64,000 nucleotides of DNA from the NCBI RefSeq assembly GCF_000381745.1, contig NZ_KB906975.1, positions 47,441 through 111,440 of the forward strand, in the 5' to 3' direction. Source of the stretch: Psychromonas ossibalaenae ATCC BAA-1528 (GTDB lineage Bacteria > Pseudomonadota > Gammaproteobacteria > Enterobacterales > Psychromonadaceae). The notes below the pieces were generated by a model. The model was given only the letters and a program-made list of their open reading frames with translations, did no database searches and was not told the DNA's origin. Below, in pieces: positions 1 through 8,074 of this stretch. The stretch's first letter is position 1, and every line of letters starts with the position of its first letter. A program made the position numbers and the translations under genes.

Positions 1-994
1 TGCTTTTGTCTTTGACCAGCAACGCGCCGCAGCTGATTGTCTGATAAAACAGTTTATGAAAATCAACACTGACCGAGTCGGCAGATTCAATCCCTTTAAG
101 GCGGTATTTGTGCTTTTCGCTAAGCATTAACGCGCCGCCGTAAGCACCGTCAATATGGCTCCAAAGTCCGTACTGTCGGCAGAGAGTGACAATGCCGTGC
201 AGGTCATCAATGGCGCCGTGATCGGTTGTGCCCGCTGTTGCAACAACGGCAATCGGCAGCAGATCCTGCGCAGTTAAAGCTTCAATGGTTTGCTGCAGCT
301 CGTCAATATCCATCTGCCCCTGCTGATTGGTTTTAACACAAACCACCGCGCGTTCACCCAGTCCCATTAATGAGGCTGACTTCTGCACGGTAAAATGACT
401 TTTATCCGAGCAGATAATACGCATTTTATGACCGTATTCAGGAAGGCCGTCCTGCTGGATGTTATGCTGAGAGTGAGTGTTTGCAAACCAGTCTCTGGCT
501 AATAACAGTCCCATTAAATTGCTTTGCGTGCCGCCGCTGGTAAATACACCATCAGCATCGGCTCCTAACGAGAAAGTTTGTACTAACCAGTCAACAATAA
601 ACTGTTCCAGGAAAGTCGCACTCGATGCCTGATCCCAGGAGTCCATGGACTGGTTAAGCGCCGCAATATAAAACTCTGCCATTACCGATGAGATTAACGG
701 CGGGGTATGCAGATGTGCAATACAGTGCGGGTGCTGCACCATAATTGAATTTTTAGCAATTAAGCGGTTAGTCTGCTCAATGACTTTCTCAAGCGGCTGA
801 ACTTGAGAAAGATCGCTGCTGTAAATCGCTTTTTTTAGAGCACTGGGCGGCAAACCCGAGTAGGGTTTGTCACACTCGGCAAACAGTGTTTTAATATTTT
901 CTAAGGTTAAAGCACCGGCCTGCTCAAAGCTCTGGTTATTACCTGCACCGGTTTGAATAAAGTGTGCTGCCCATGGCGAATTTAATGAGTTCAC
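1..994 (-). CDS. ddc: L-2,4-diaminobutyrate decarboxylase, C-terminus cut off by window edge
   Basis: This is a group II PLP-dependent decarboxylase, and its 3' end lies beyond the left edge. About 331 residues are visible. The motif DFHK near positions 55-75 contains the lysine that binds PLP, and FTSGGTQSNL and HIDGAYGG upstream are typical of the glutamate/DABA decarboxylase family. The reading frame opens at a GTG (992-994) five bases from the stop of the upstream aminotransferase gene, with AGGA about eight bases before it. The tight coupling to a diaminobutyrate aminotransferase points to decarboxylation of L-2,4-diaminobutyrate to 1,3-diaminopropane, the precursor of norspermidine in Vibrio-type bacteria. 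The family is seen directly; the substrate is inferred from the neighbour. Confidence 0.9.
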   Translation of the reverse strand, partial: MNSLNSPWAAHFIQTGAGNNQSFEQAGALTLENIKTLFAECDKPYSGLPPSALKKAIYSSDLSQVQPLEKVIEQTNRLIAKNSIMVQHPHCIAHLHTPPLISSVMAEFYIAALNQSMDSWDQASSATFLEQFIVDWLVQTFSLGADADGVFTSGGTQSNLMGLLLARDWFANTHSQHNIQQDGLPEYGHKMRIICSDKSHFTVQKSASLMGLGERAVVCVKTNQQGQMDIDELQQTIEALTAQDLLPIAVVATAGTTDHGAIDDLHGIVTLCRQYGLWSHIDGAYGGALMLSEKHKYRLKGIESADSVSVDFHKLFYQTISCGALLVKDKS

Positions 995-998
995 TAAT

Positions 999-2405
999 TT
1001 AATCCTGAGTACATTTGACGGCGGTTTTTACAGTTTCTGCCACAAAGTTAATTTGTGTTTCACTGATGATCAGCGGCGGTAAAAAGCGTAAGACAGCGCC
1101 TTTACGGCCGCCTTTCTCGATGATAAGGCCTCGCTCTAATGCCGCACGCTGAATTAATGCTGCTCGTGCAGGATCACTGACTGGTCGGCCGAGAGAGTCA
1201 AATTCGCCGGCTTTAACGATTTCAATACCACACATCAAACCGCGCCCGCGTACTTCTGCAATGCAGTCACTTTCAAGTTGAATTTCACGCAGTAAAGAAC
1301 GCAGCTGCTTACCACGCACTCTGGCGTTTTCGGTCAGGTTATCACGCTGGATAATCTCTAGTGTTTTTGCGCCGCTGGCCATGGCCAGCTGGTTTCCTCG
1401 GAAAGTGCCCGTGTGTTCACCGGCATTCCAGCAGTCAAACTTTTTATGATAAAGAATGATAGACATCGGCATGCCGCCGCCGACGGCTTTAGATAAAACC
1501 AGAATATCAGGCTCAATACCGGCTTCTTCAAAGGCGAAATTATCACCGCTGCGCCCGATACCGCATTGAATTTCATCAAAGATCAGTAATATACCGTGTT
1601 CGCTGGTAATACGGCGCAGTTCCTGCAGCCATAATGCGGGGGCTGGTATTACGCCGCCTTCGCCCTGAATCGGCTCAACAATAACTGCAGCCGGTTTAGT
1701 GATGCCGCTTTCATCATCATTTAACACTGATTCAATATAACGAATGCTTTGTTTAGCACCTTCAATACCGCCCAGACCAAAGCTGCAGCGCAGGCTGTAA
1801 GGGAAGGGAAAAAAGTGTACATCAGACATTAAACCGGTGCGTCGGTTTTTAGCGCCCAGATTGCCGGTTAAAGCAAGAGAGCCGTTAGTCATGCCATGAT
1901 AAGCGCCGTGAAAAGAGATCATGGTATTACGTTTGGTATAAAGTTTTGCAAGTTTGATCGAAGCTTCCACCGCATCTGCACCGGAAGGACCGCAAAACTG
2001 AATACGCGCATTTTTGGCAAAATTAGCCGGTAAAAACTGCATCACTGATTTTATGAAATCATCTTTTGCCGGGGTAGTCAGATCTAAAGTCTGATAAGGC
2101 ACCCCTTGATTAAGCTGAGAAATCATTATCTGATTAATTTCGTTATGATTATAACCAAGCGGCAGCGCACCGGCACCAGCAAGACAGTCTAAATAGAGCT
2201 GGCCTTTAGTATCTTCGATTATAACACCACGTGTGCTCTTAATTGCGAGCGGCAGCCTGCGCGGATAAGAGCGAACTTCAGATTCGTAATGTTCCTGACT
2301 TAATAAGATGTTATCCGGAGTCAGGTCGTATAACTCAGTAACTGAAGGGATCTCTTGATCATCTGAAAGACAAGTTTCAGGTGCTAAATTGAGGACGTTT
2401 TGCAT
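999..2405 (-). CDS. dat: Diaminobutyrate--2-oxoglutarate aminotransferase
   Basis: A 468-aa class III PLP aminotransferase. It shows the substrate-proximal GPSGADAVEASIKLAK segment, FHGAYHGMT, the Asp of FDEIQCGIGRSG that contacts the PLP ring nitrogen, and SKAVGGGMP with the PLP lysine. Length and motifs fit the DABA aminotransferases that convert aspartate-semialdehyde plus glutamate to L-2,4-diaminobutyrate. The decarboxylase gene follows five bases downstream, so the two enzymes form an operon that makes 1,3-diaminopropane. In Vibrio this pair leads to norspermidine through carboxynorspermidine enzymes, which are not in this window. The start ATG has AGGA ten bases upstream. An ectoine-type role (EctB) is less likely because ectA and ectC are absent. 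Confidence 0.9.
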   Translation of the reverse strand: MQNVLNLAPETCLSDDQEIPSVTELYDLTPDNILLSQEHYESEVRSYPRRLPLAIKSTRGVIIEDTKGQLYLDCLAGAGALPLGYNHNEINQIMISQLNQGVPYQTLDLTTPAKDDFIKSVMQFLPANFAKNARIQFCGPSGADAVEASIKLAKLYTKRNTMISFHGAYHGMTNGSLALTGNLGAKNRRTGLMSDVHFFPFPYSLRCSFGLGGIEGAKQSIRYIESVLNDDESGITKPAAVIVEPIQGEGGVIPAPALWLQELRRITSEHGILLIFDEIQCGIGRSGDNFAFEEAGIEPDILVLSKAVGGGMPMSIILYHKKFDCWNAGEHTGTFRGNQLAMASGAKTLEIIQRDNLTENARVRGKQLRSLLREIQLESDCIAEVRGRGLMCGIEIVKAGEFDSLGRPVSDPARAALIQRAALERGLIIEKGGRKGAVLRFLPPLIISETQINFVAETVKTAVKCTQD

Positions 2406-2461
2406 AACGTGATCCTAAAAATATAAGGGTAACCATAAAAATGGAACTAATGATGTAATAT

Positions 2462-2493
2462 CCCTTGAAAAGGGAGAGTCACTTTAAAAGTGA
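2462..2493. promoter_or_regulatory. Two adjacent inverted repeats in the dat leader
   Basis: A short hairpin (CCCTT/AAGGG with a 3-nt loop, 2462-2474) is followed by a nearly perfect palindrome (TCACTTT/AAAGTGA, 2479-2493). Both lie in the 100 bases upstream of the dat start. They could be an operator or an RNA fold in the leader. There is no T-run on either strand that would make them a normal terminator. Function unknown. Confidence 0.3.
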
Positions 2494-2509
2494 AAGTTTT
2501 TACTGGGGG

Positions 2510-2635
2510 TTAACCGTAATATTCACGGTTCAGTGGCATAATCTGCAGAGGTGTAATATGAAACAAAAAGATCGCTAATATTGATAAACAGCAGCTTAAC
2601 AGCATGATTAGATAAGATAAAAATAGACATAACAT
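2510..2635 (-). CDS. Possible 41-aa membrane protein upstream of dat
   Basis: This ORF begins at an ATG right after a strong AGGAG (spacing 4). It encodes a very hydrophobic segment from about residue 2 to 28, then a short polar tail ending in NREYYG. That is the profile of a single-pass small membrane protein, or of a leader peptide for the dat-ddc operon, which starts about 105 bases further on in the same direction. A second ATG (2628-2630) in another frame has a better spacing of nine bases and opens a 37-codon frame, so which frame is read is not certain. I do not recognise the protein. Confidence 0.35.
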   Translation of the reverse strand: MLCLFLSYLIMLLSCCLSILAIFLFHITPLQIMPLNREYYG

Positions 2636-2850
2636 CACGCTCCTACAGGTTGCGTTAAAATCAATGATTCGGACGATAATTGCCGCGCATTCTATCATCG
2701 TTTTTTGGACAGGCAAGTGTAAAAAACAATAAAATAAGATGAAGCTCTATAACTTGTTGATTTCAAGTTTTAAATAGTGGTTAATGTTTGATAATTGAAC
2801 GATGAGCTGAATTGTTGTTCATAATCATGCCGCTTCAAAATAATGATGTA

Positions 2851-2871
2851 GAATACTGTTCAATAGTATTC
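2851..2871. promoter_or_regulatory. Inverted repeat upstream of the response regulator
   Basis: A perfect 7-bp inverted repeat (GAATACT/AGTATTC, 7-nt spacer) sits about 70-90 bases upstream of the response-regulator start. Its place between the divergent dat side and the regulator gene suits an operator, perhaps autoregulatory. Nothing else supports this. Confidence 0.25.
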
Positions 2872-2940
2872 TATTCCGTTAAAATTTATTACTTATGACC
2901 CAGATGTTTGGATATATCGTTAATTAAAAGGCAGTACAAA

Positions 2941-3666
2941 GTGGCTAACAATAAACAAGTTTTAGTTGTTGATGATGATCGAGCAATTCGCGAATTATTA
3001 GCTGAATATTTATCAAAGAACAACTTCAATGTGATCACTGCAGAAGACGGTATTGAAATGGATCTGCGTTTATTGTCTAACAGCCCTGATTTAATCATTT
3101 TAGATATTATGCTGCCCGGTGATGATGGTTTTGCTTTGTGTCAGCGGATCCGTCAAACATCAAATGTGCCGATTATTATGTTGACTGCTAACTCTGATGA
3201 GATGGACCGGGTATTAGGACTTGAAATAGGTGCAGATGATTATATCGCTAAACCTTTTAGTCCAAGAGAATTACTGGCACGTATTAAAGCCCTGTTAAGA
3301 CGAACTCTGTTTGTAAGCACAGATAATCAAGTGCAGGAAAAACCACGATTTTTATCTTTTGCCGGCTGGAAACTAGATACCCGCCAGCATAATTTACTGG
3401 ATCAGCATGATCAGGTTATTGCGCTGACCGGGGCTGATTATCAGCTGTTAATGTTATTTTTAGAAAGCCCTAATCAGCCGATTTCCCGGGATCAGATTTG
3501 TCAGGCCCTGCATGGGCGTGATGCATTTGCCAATGAACGTGGAATTGATGTGCATCTAAGCCGTTTACGTCAAAGCCTGGGTGATGATGCAAAATCTCCT
3601 AAAATCATCAAAACTGTACGTGGTGCCGGTTATGTTTTTATTGCTGAAGTGACTACTGAACAATAA
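2941..3666 (+). CDS. OmpR-family response regulator (GltR-like)
   Basis: A 241-aa two-domain regulator. The N-terminal receiver (about 6-120) has the acidic DDD at 11-13, phospho-acceptor Asp55 in LIILDIMLPGDDG and the lysine of IAKPFSPREL. The C-terminal winged helix (about 140-238) ends with the usual RGAGYVF. I chose the GTG at 2941, preceded by AAAGG, because it begins just before the first beta strand; a TTG at 2908 would add 11 residues. A histidine kinase and a sugar-binding protein follow. In Pseudomonas the same gene order (gltR-gtrS-gtsA) controls glucose uptake, so a sugar-response role is inferred. The spacing to the kinase is unusually long (266 bases). Confidence 0.9.
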   Translation: MANNKQVLVVDDDRAIRELLAEYLSKNNFNVITAEDGIEMDLRLLSNSPDLIILDIMLPGDDGFALCQRIRQTSNVPIIMLTANSDEMDRVLGLEIGADDYIAKPFSPRELLARIKALLRRTLFVSTDNQVQEKPRFLSFAGWKLDTRQHNLLDQHDQVIALTGADYQLLMLFLESPNQPISRDQICQALHGRDAFANERGIDVHLSRLRQSLGDDAKSPKIIKTVRGAGYVFIAEVTTEQ

Positions 3667-3714
3667 ATTAAGAAGAGCATTGCGTACAAGTAACTGGTCA
3701 TTTAGTCATATGCT

Positions 3715-3889
3715 GTAAAAGGTTTTTCCTTTTACAAAGCATGTAATGCAGCGATGGTTGATTTTAACCAGTATAAAAGATTAGAAATTAATCTAGAATG
3801 GTTAAAGCCTGGTCAAAAGGGCATTCGCCTTTTAAATTCAGTTCATAGAATAGGTTAACCGGGCTGAAAAGTGTATTTGTCTTTTCAGC
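3715..3889 (+). promoter_or_regulatory. Run of hairpins between response regulator and kinase
   Basis: This gap holds several clear inverted repeats: GTAAAAGG/CCTTTTAC (3715-3735), TGGTT/AACCA (about 3753-3768), AAAAGG/CCTTTT (3815-3833) and a perfect 9-bp GCTGAAAAG/CTTTTCAGC (3863-3889). None has a proper T-run on the plus strand. Genes of this type usually overlap or touch, so the structured spacer may modulate expression of the kinase. A TATAAT lies three bases before the kinase ATG (3925-3930), and the ATG has no clear ribosome-binding site. Confidence 0.4.
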
Positions 3890-3932
3890 ACCCGCTAGAA
3901 TTATTCAAAATATCCAATGATGGTATAATTTA

Positions 3933-5375
3933 ATGAATTATTTTCGAATTCTGTTTCGTTCATTGATTTCAAGAATGTTACTGCTCACTATGCTTTCAGT
4001 CATTGTTGCGCAGACGATCAGTAGTTTTTTCTGGGTAAACCAGTTTGCAGAAAGTGAAGAAAAATCAGTGCTGCTTAATGCTAATAATCTAGCGGAGAAC
4101 GCCTTAAGTACCATCTCCTTTTTTCAGGATTTACCCCTGCAGTACCGCCATTTAGTTTTAGAGCAGCTGCGGGATTTAGGCGGCAGCCGCTTTTTTGTTT
4201 CATTAAACAGCGAAAAAATTGATATTAATCCAATACCCGACAGCCGCTTAAAAAACGAAGTACTTTCTACTGTGGAAAATGTTTTAAGACGACGAATTCC
4301 TGAAGCTAATAAGCTGGTTATTGAATTTTCTCATCCGGATGATCTGCATGTATTAAAAAATGATATCTTATTAAAAGATCTGCCGCCTTCCTGGGGGGCA
4401 TATACCTTAATTATTCCTTCGGTTAAGCCGCCTATTTTAGTCCTGCAGATAGAAATGGCCGAACAGGAGTGGTTATATTTAGCCGCGATTTTACCGCCGC
4501 CGTATCTTTTATCAGAGAAGTCACTCATTTCTGCGCAGCAGGTGGTTAATTTGATGTTTACCACCGCACTGCTGCTGATTTTTATTTACCTGCTCTTTTA
4601 TAAACAGACCAAACCGCTGCAGGAACTAGCCATGTCAGTTTCTGAAATGAGCATTGATCTTGATCAGAAACCGCTGAAAGAGCAGGGGGCATCCGAAATA
4701 GTAGCCGCAACGCGTGCATTTAACCGTATGCAGCAGAAACTGCAGCGTTATATTCAGGATAGAGAAGTCTTATTCCGTTCTATTTCTCATGATTTAAAAA
4801 CCCCGATTACACGTTTACGTCTGCGCGCCGAGCTGCTGGACAGTGAACAGCAGACAGAATCATTTAATCATGATTTAGATGATCTGGAAATGCTTGTGAA
4901 AGGGGCGCTGCAGACGGTTAAAGATACTGATATACATGAAAATATTCAGGAAGTTGATGTACTTAAATTATTAGAGCAGATTAGCAGCTCGCAGCCGGAA
5001 AATATCAAAATTATTGCTAAAACGGCTGGTTTATACCGAGGCAAACCCTTAGCTTTAAAACGTTGTCTGGCTAATTTGATTGATAACGGCGTTAAGTACG
5101 GCGGCTGGGTTCAGGTTTATATTGTTGATAGTGAGGAAAGTCTGCAGATTGTTATTCAGGATAACGGGCCGGGTATTCCCGCTGACGAGCTGGATAAGAT
5201 TTTTGTACCTTACCGGCGCCTGCATGATGATGAATATGGTTATGGTTTAGGTCTGGGTATTTCACGAAATATTATTCATGCACATAACGGGCAGCTGCAT
5301 CTGCTTAACCGGGATCAGGGCGGTTTAGAGGTCATTATTACCCTGCCGAGAATTTACAAGTCAACGTTAGTATAA
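3933..5375 (+). CDS. Sensor histidine kinase, EnvZ/GtrS type
   Basis: A 480-aa inner-membrane kinase. TM1 is at about 14-34, a periplasmic sensor at 35-203, TM2 at about 204-223, then HAMP. The dimerisation/phosphotransfer helix SISHDLKTPITRLR carries His286, and the ATPase domain has NLIDNGVKYG (N box), DNGPGIP and GLGLGISRNI (G boxes). It pairs with the upstream response regulator. The adjacent periplasmic sugar-binding protein may be its ligand-presenting partner. By analogy with Pseudomonas GtrS, the ligand could be a sugar or sugar acid; the sensor domain itself gives no proof. The proposed ATG lacks an evident Shine-Dalgarno, so the start is slightly uncertain. Confidence 0.9.
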   Translation: MNYFRILFRSLISRMLLLTMLSVIVAQTISSFFWVNQFAESEEKSVLLNANNLAENALSTISFFQDLPLQYRHLVLEQLRDLGGSRFFVSLNSEKIDINPIPDSRLKNEVLSTVENVLRRRIPEANKLVIEFSHPDDLHVLKNDILLKDLPPSWGAYTLIIPSVKPPILVLQIEMAEQEWLYLAAILPPPYLLSEKSLISAQQVVNLMFTTALLLIFIYLLFYKQTKPLQELAMSVSEMSIDLDQKPLKEQGASEIVAATRAFNRMQQKLQRYIQDREVLFRSISHDLKTPITRLRLRAELLDSEQQTESFNHDLDDLEMLVKGALQTVKDTDIHENIQEVDVLKLLEQISSSQPENIKIIAKTAGLYRGKPLALKRCLANLIDNGVKYGGWVQVYIVDSEESLQIVIQDNGPGIPADELDKIFVPYRRLHDDEYGYGLGLGISRNIIHAHNGQLHLLNRDQGGLEVIITLPRIYKSTLV

Positions 5376-5390
5376 AGTGATAGTTCAGTC

Positions 5391-6620
5391 ATGAGAAAAT
5401 CGATTTTATTTTTACCTTTAGTTTTTAGTATGAACAGTTATGCAACTTCCATGGAAGTACTGCACTGGTGGACAGCAGCCGGTGAGTATGAATCTCAGCA
5501 GGTGCTGGAAAATTCATTGTTAGATGCACAGATTAAACTGCGTAACTTTGCCATTGTCGGTGAAGGAGGAGACAGTGCGATTCGGGTCCTGCAGATGCGT
5601 GCTTTATCCGGTAATCCGCCGGACGCAGCGCAGATTAAAGGGCCGGATATTGGCGAATGGACAAAAGTGGGCATGCTTGAAGAGGTTGAAAGCATTATTG
5701 ATACTAGTTCCTGGTCAAAGATTCTTCCGCAGGCAGTGCGTGATACTATCAGCTTTAACGGCCATTACATGGCTGTCCCTGTGAATATTCACCGGGTTAA
5801 CTGGTTATGGTTAAATAAAAAAATATTTACTGAGCTTAAATTATCACCTCCCGCTACCTGGGACGATTTTTTTGACGCTGCAGATAAAATCAAAGCTGCT
5901 GGATATATGGCCCTAGCGCATGGCGGTACCGCGTGGCAGGACTCATTATTATTCGAGTCAATGGCGCTGTCTTTGTTAGGCCCTGAAAAATATAAAAAAG
6001 CCTTTGTTGAGCATGACCAGAGCATTATTACATCTGCGGAAATGATTGCTGTTTTTGAAAAATTTAAACGCCTGAAACCCTATACAGCTAAAGGCATGGT
6101 CGGTAAAGACTGGTTCCAGGCAAGTACATTACTATCAACCGATAAGGCTGCTATGCAGTTTATGGGGGACTGGGCGAAAGGCATGTGGAATGCTTCAGGA
6201 AAAGTTGCTATGAGGGACTATTTATGTGTTGATGTACCTGAGAGCGCGGGACTGTTCAGTTATAACATTGACAGTTTTGTATTGTTTGAAAAGCATAATT
6301 TTTCTAATGAGAACAAAGTACAGTCTACTTTTGCACAGACTCTGCTCTCGCCAAAATTCCAGACTGAGTTTAACTTAGCCAAAGGATCAATACCCGTACG
6401 CAATGATATTCCAATGGATAGTTTTGATAAGTGCGCGCAAAAGTCGTACGCCGATTTTGCAAAGAGTGAACTGGTTCCTTCATTTACGCAGAATTTAGCC
6501 AGTACCAGTCATGTGCAGAATATTATGACCAAAATCATCAGTAATTATTTTAACGATCCGAATGCAGATGCGGCTAAAACCGTTAAGCGCCTCTCCTTAG
6601 CCCTGAGAGCTGTTAACTGA
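5391..6620 (+). CDS. Periplasmic sugar-binding protein, solitary (GtsA-like)
   Basis: A 409-aa family 1 extracellular solute-binding protein with a signal peptide (about 1-18, cleavage after NSYA). The start of the mature chain, MEVLHWWTAAGE, and the segment SGNPPDAAQIKGPDIGEW strongly resemble glucose/mannose-binding GtsA-type proteins. The gene begins 15 bases after the kinase stop, so it is probably co-transcribed with the two-component system. No ABC permease or ATPase gene is nearby; the next gene is a convergent LacI-type regulator. The protein may therefore serve a distant transporter, or act mainly as a periplasmic co-sensor for the kinase. The second idea is an inference. Confidence 0.85.
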   Translation: MRKSILFLPLVFSMNSYATSMEVLHWWTAAGEYESQQVLENSLLDAQIKLRNFAIVGEGGDSAIRVLQMRALSGNPPDAAQIKGPDIGEWTKVGMLEEVESIIDTSSWSKILPQAVRDTISFNGHYMAVPVNIHRVNWLWLNKKIFTELKLSPPATWDDFFDAADKIKAAGYMALAHGGTAWQDSLLFESMALSLLGPEKYKKAFVEHDQSIITSAEMIAVFEKFKRLKPYTAKGMVGKDWFQASTLLSTDKAAMQFMGDWAKGMWNASGKVAMRDYLCVDVPESAGLFSYNIDSFVLFEKHNFSNENKVQSTFAQTLLSPKFQTEFNLAKGSIPVRNDIPMDSFDKCAQKSYADFAKSELVPSFTQNLASTSHVQNIMTKIISNYFNDPNADAAKTVKRLSLALRAVN

Positions 6621-6684
6621 CAACCGCTGTTCAGCTAAAAATGCAGGACTAATGATGCGTCTGAATATTGGATTTGGTTTTATT

Positions 6685-7719
6685 TTACAAATTGATATTA
6701 CGGACGGAGTTCCTGCATATTAACTCACAGCTGAGCTCTACATGTAAATGGTAATTTCGTTGTGATTTCTTGATTACCTGCTCGTCAAGAAGACGAAGCG
6801 CTTCATCAACCAAATGTTTAAAAGGCAGACGAACAGTCGTTAGGGGAGTCACCAGCATATCAACCGGCAGTAAATCATCCATGCCTACAATGGATATATC
6901 GCCCGGCACTGATAGTCCATGTTTTTCCAGTGCCTGCATTGCCCCGATAGCCAGATTATCTGTTACACAAAAGAGTGCACTAATATCCCTTGGAGCTTCA
7001 TCTAACCAACGTTTGACGGCGTGCTCTGCTGCATCATGACTAAAATCATGTGCATATATTCGATGTTCTGCGGACTCTGAAATCGATGATGAAAATAAGC
7101 TGTCTCTGTAACCGGCTTCGCGCAAATATATAGTCTGGCGACCCGGGTAACTTAATATGGCAATTTTATCATGTCCATTGTCTATAAGATGATCAACAAC
7201 AGCCATCGCTCCATAACGGTTATTTAAACCAACGGAATCAATCTTCATTGATCTGTCTTCACCATTAATTAATACCGAAGGAATATTTGTCTCGGTTATT
7301 AACTGAATAAGTTCAGGATTGTCATCCCACACAACAAGCAGTCCATCTACGGGGTGCGTTTCAAGAAAGAGGTTAAGTTCTTTTACGGATACTTTGTCTT
7401 CCTTGCTTAAAAAAGAAGTAAGCAGAATTTCTTTATCCGCGCAGGCTTTTCTAATTGACTCAATAAGTGTAAATGAGACCAGATTTGCACTGCTGTTCAC
7501 CATGAATTTTTCTGGCGTAATTAATAGTATTTTCTTTTTTAACAGCGTGTTGTATTCATTTTTTATATTCGGTTTTATCTTGTCCAGATAACCGGTTTTT
7601 TGTGCAATTTCTAATATTTTTTGTTTGACCGGAGCACTGATGGATGCGGTTCCATTAAGCACTCTTGATACAGTACTGATAGATACACCAGCTTCAGCGG
7701 CAATATTCTTTAATGTCAC
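6685..7719 (-). CDS. LacI/GalR-family transcriptional regulator
   Basis: A 344-aa repressor. The N-terminal helix-turn-helix has the classic IAAEAGVSISTVSRVLNG (about 5-22). A periplasmic-binding-protein-like sensor domain follows (about 65-335), with GMDDLLPVDMLVTPLTTVRLP near the end. It is divergent from the carbohydrate gene cluster that starts at 8075, and the shared 355-bp region holds two composite TGCAAAC/GTTTGCG repeats. The natural reading is a local repressor released by an intermediate of the uronide-type sugar handled next door. The effector is unknown. Confidence 0.9.
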   Translation of the reverse strand: MTLKNIAAEAGVSISTVSRVLNGTASISAPVKQKILEIAQKTGYLDKIKPNIKNEYNTLLKKKILLITPEKFMVNSSANLVSFTLIESIRKACADKEILLTSFLSKEDKVSVKELNLFLETHPVDGLLVVWDDNPELIQLITETNIPSVLINGEDRSMKIDSVGLNNRYGAMAVVDHLIDNGHDKIAILSYPGRQTIYLREAGYRDSLFSSSISESAEHRIYAHDFSHDAAEHAVKRWLDEAPRDISALFCVTDNLAIGAMQALEKHGLSVPGDISIVGMDDLLPVDMLVTPLTTVRLPFKHLVDEALRLLDEQVIKKSQRNYHLHVELSCELICRNSVRNINL

Positions 7720-7838
7720 ACGATTTCCTTTTTATTAGTACTGAACGACTGCTTCGGCATGAATTTACTAGCATTTTTAGAATAACAGTTCGCTATTAAC
7801 AACTCTACGACATAATTTTCTAGCAAAATGATTGAAGA

Positions 7839-7873
7839 TGCAAACAGTAATGCAAAATTTGCATAGGTTTGCG
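7839..7873. promoter_or_regulatory. Composite operator A for the LacI-type regulator
   Basis: TGCAAAC (7839-7845) and GTTTGCG (7867-7873) face each other, and between them lies a perfect palindrome ATGCAAAATTTGCAT (7850-7864). The repeated TGCAAA half-sites match the kind of symmetric site bound by LacI-family proteins. The site lies nearer the regulator gene, so it could serve autoregulation or looping with site B about 150 bases away. Confidence 0.55.
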
Positions 7874-7988
7874 TCTGGTGGAATATGGAAAATACGAGCG
7901 GGTAATGTTTTTTGCAGTTTTTGTGACTATGTCGATTAATTTGTTCTATTTTTTATTAATATTGCGATTTAACTCATAACGAATGTAA

Positions 7989-8020
7989 TGCAAACAGTGC
8001 AAAAGGTTGCGTTGTTTGCG
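7989..8020. promoter_or_regulatory. Composite operator B upstream of the carbohydrate operon
   Basis: This is a second copy of the same design: TGCAAAC (7989-7995), an inner TGCAAAA...GTTGCG, and GTTTGCG (8014-8020). It lies 55-85 bases before the start of the 824-aa gene, a position suitable for promoter occlusion. The outer half-sites are spaced 25 bases apart here and 28 in site A. Confidence 0.55.
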
Positions 8021-8074
8021 TTGGTGTGTGAAAGTGAAACTGTGTTTTGATTATTTTATTAACAAGAGGTATTT

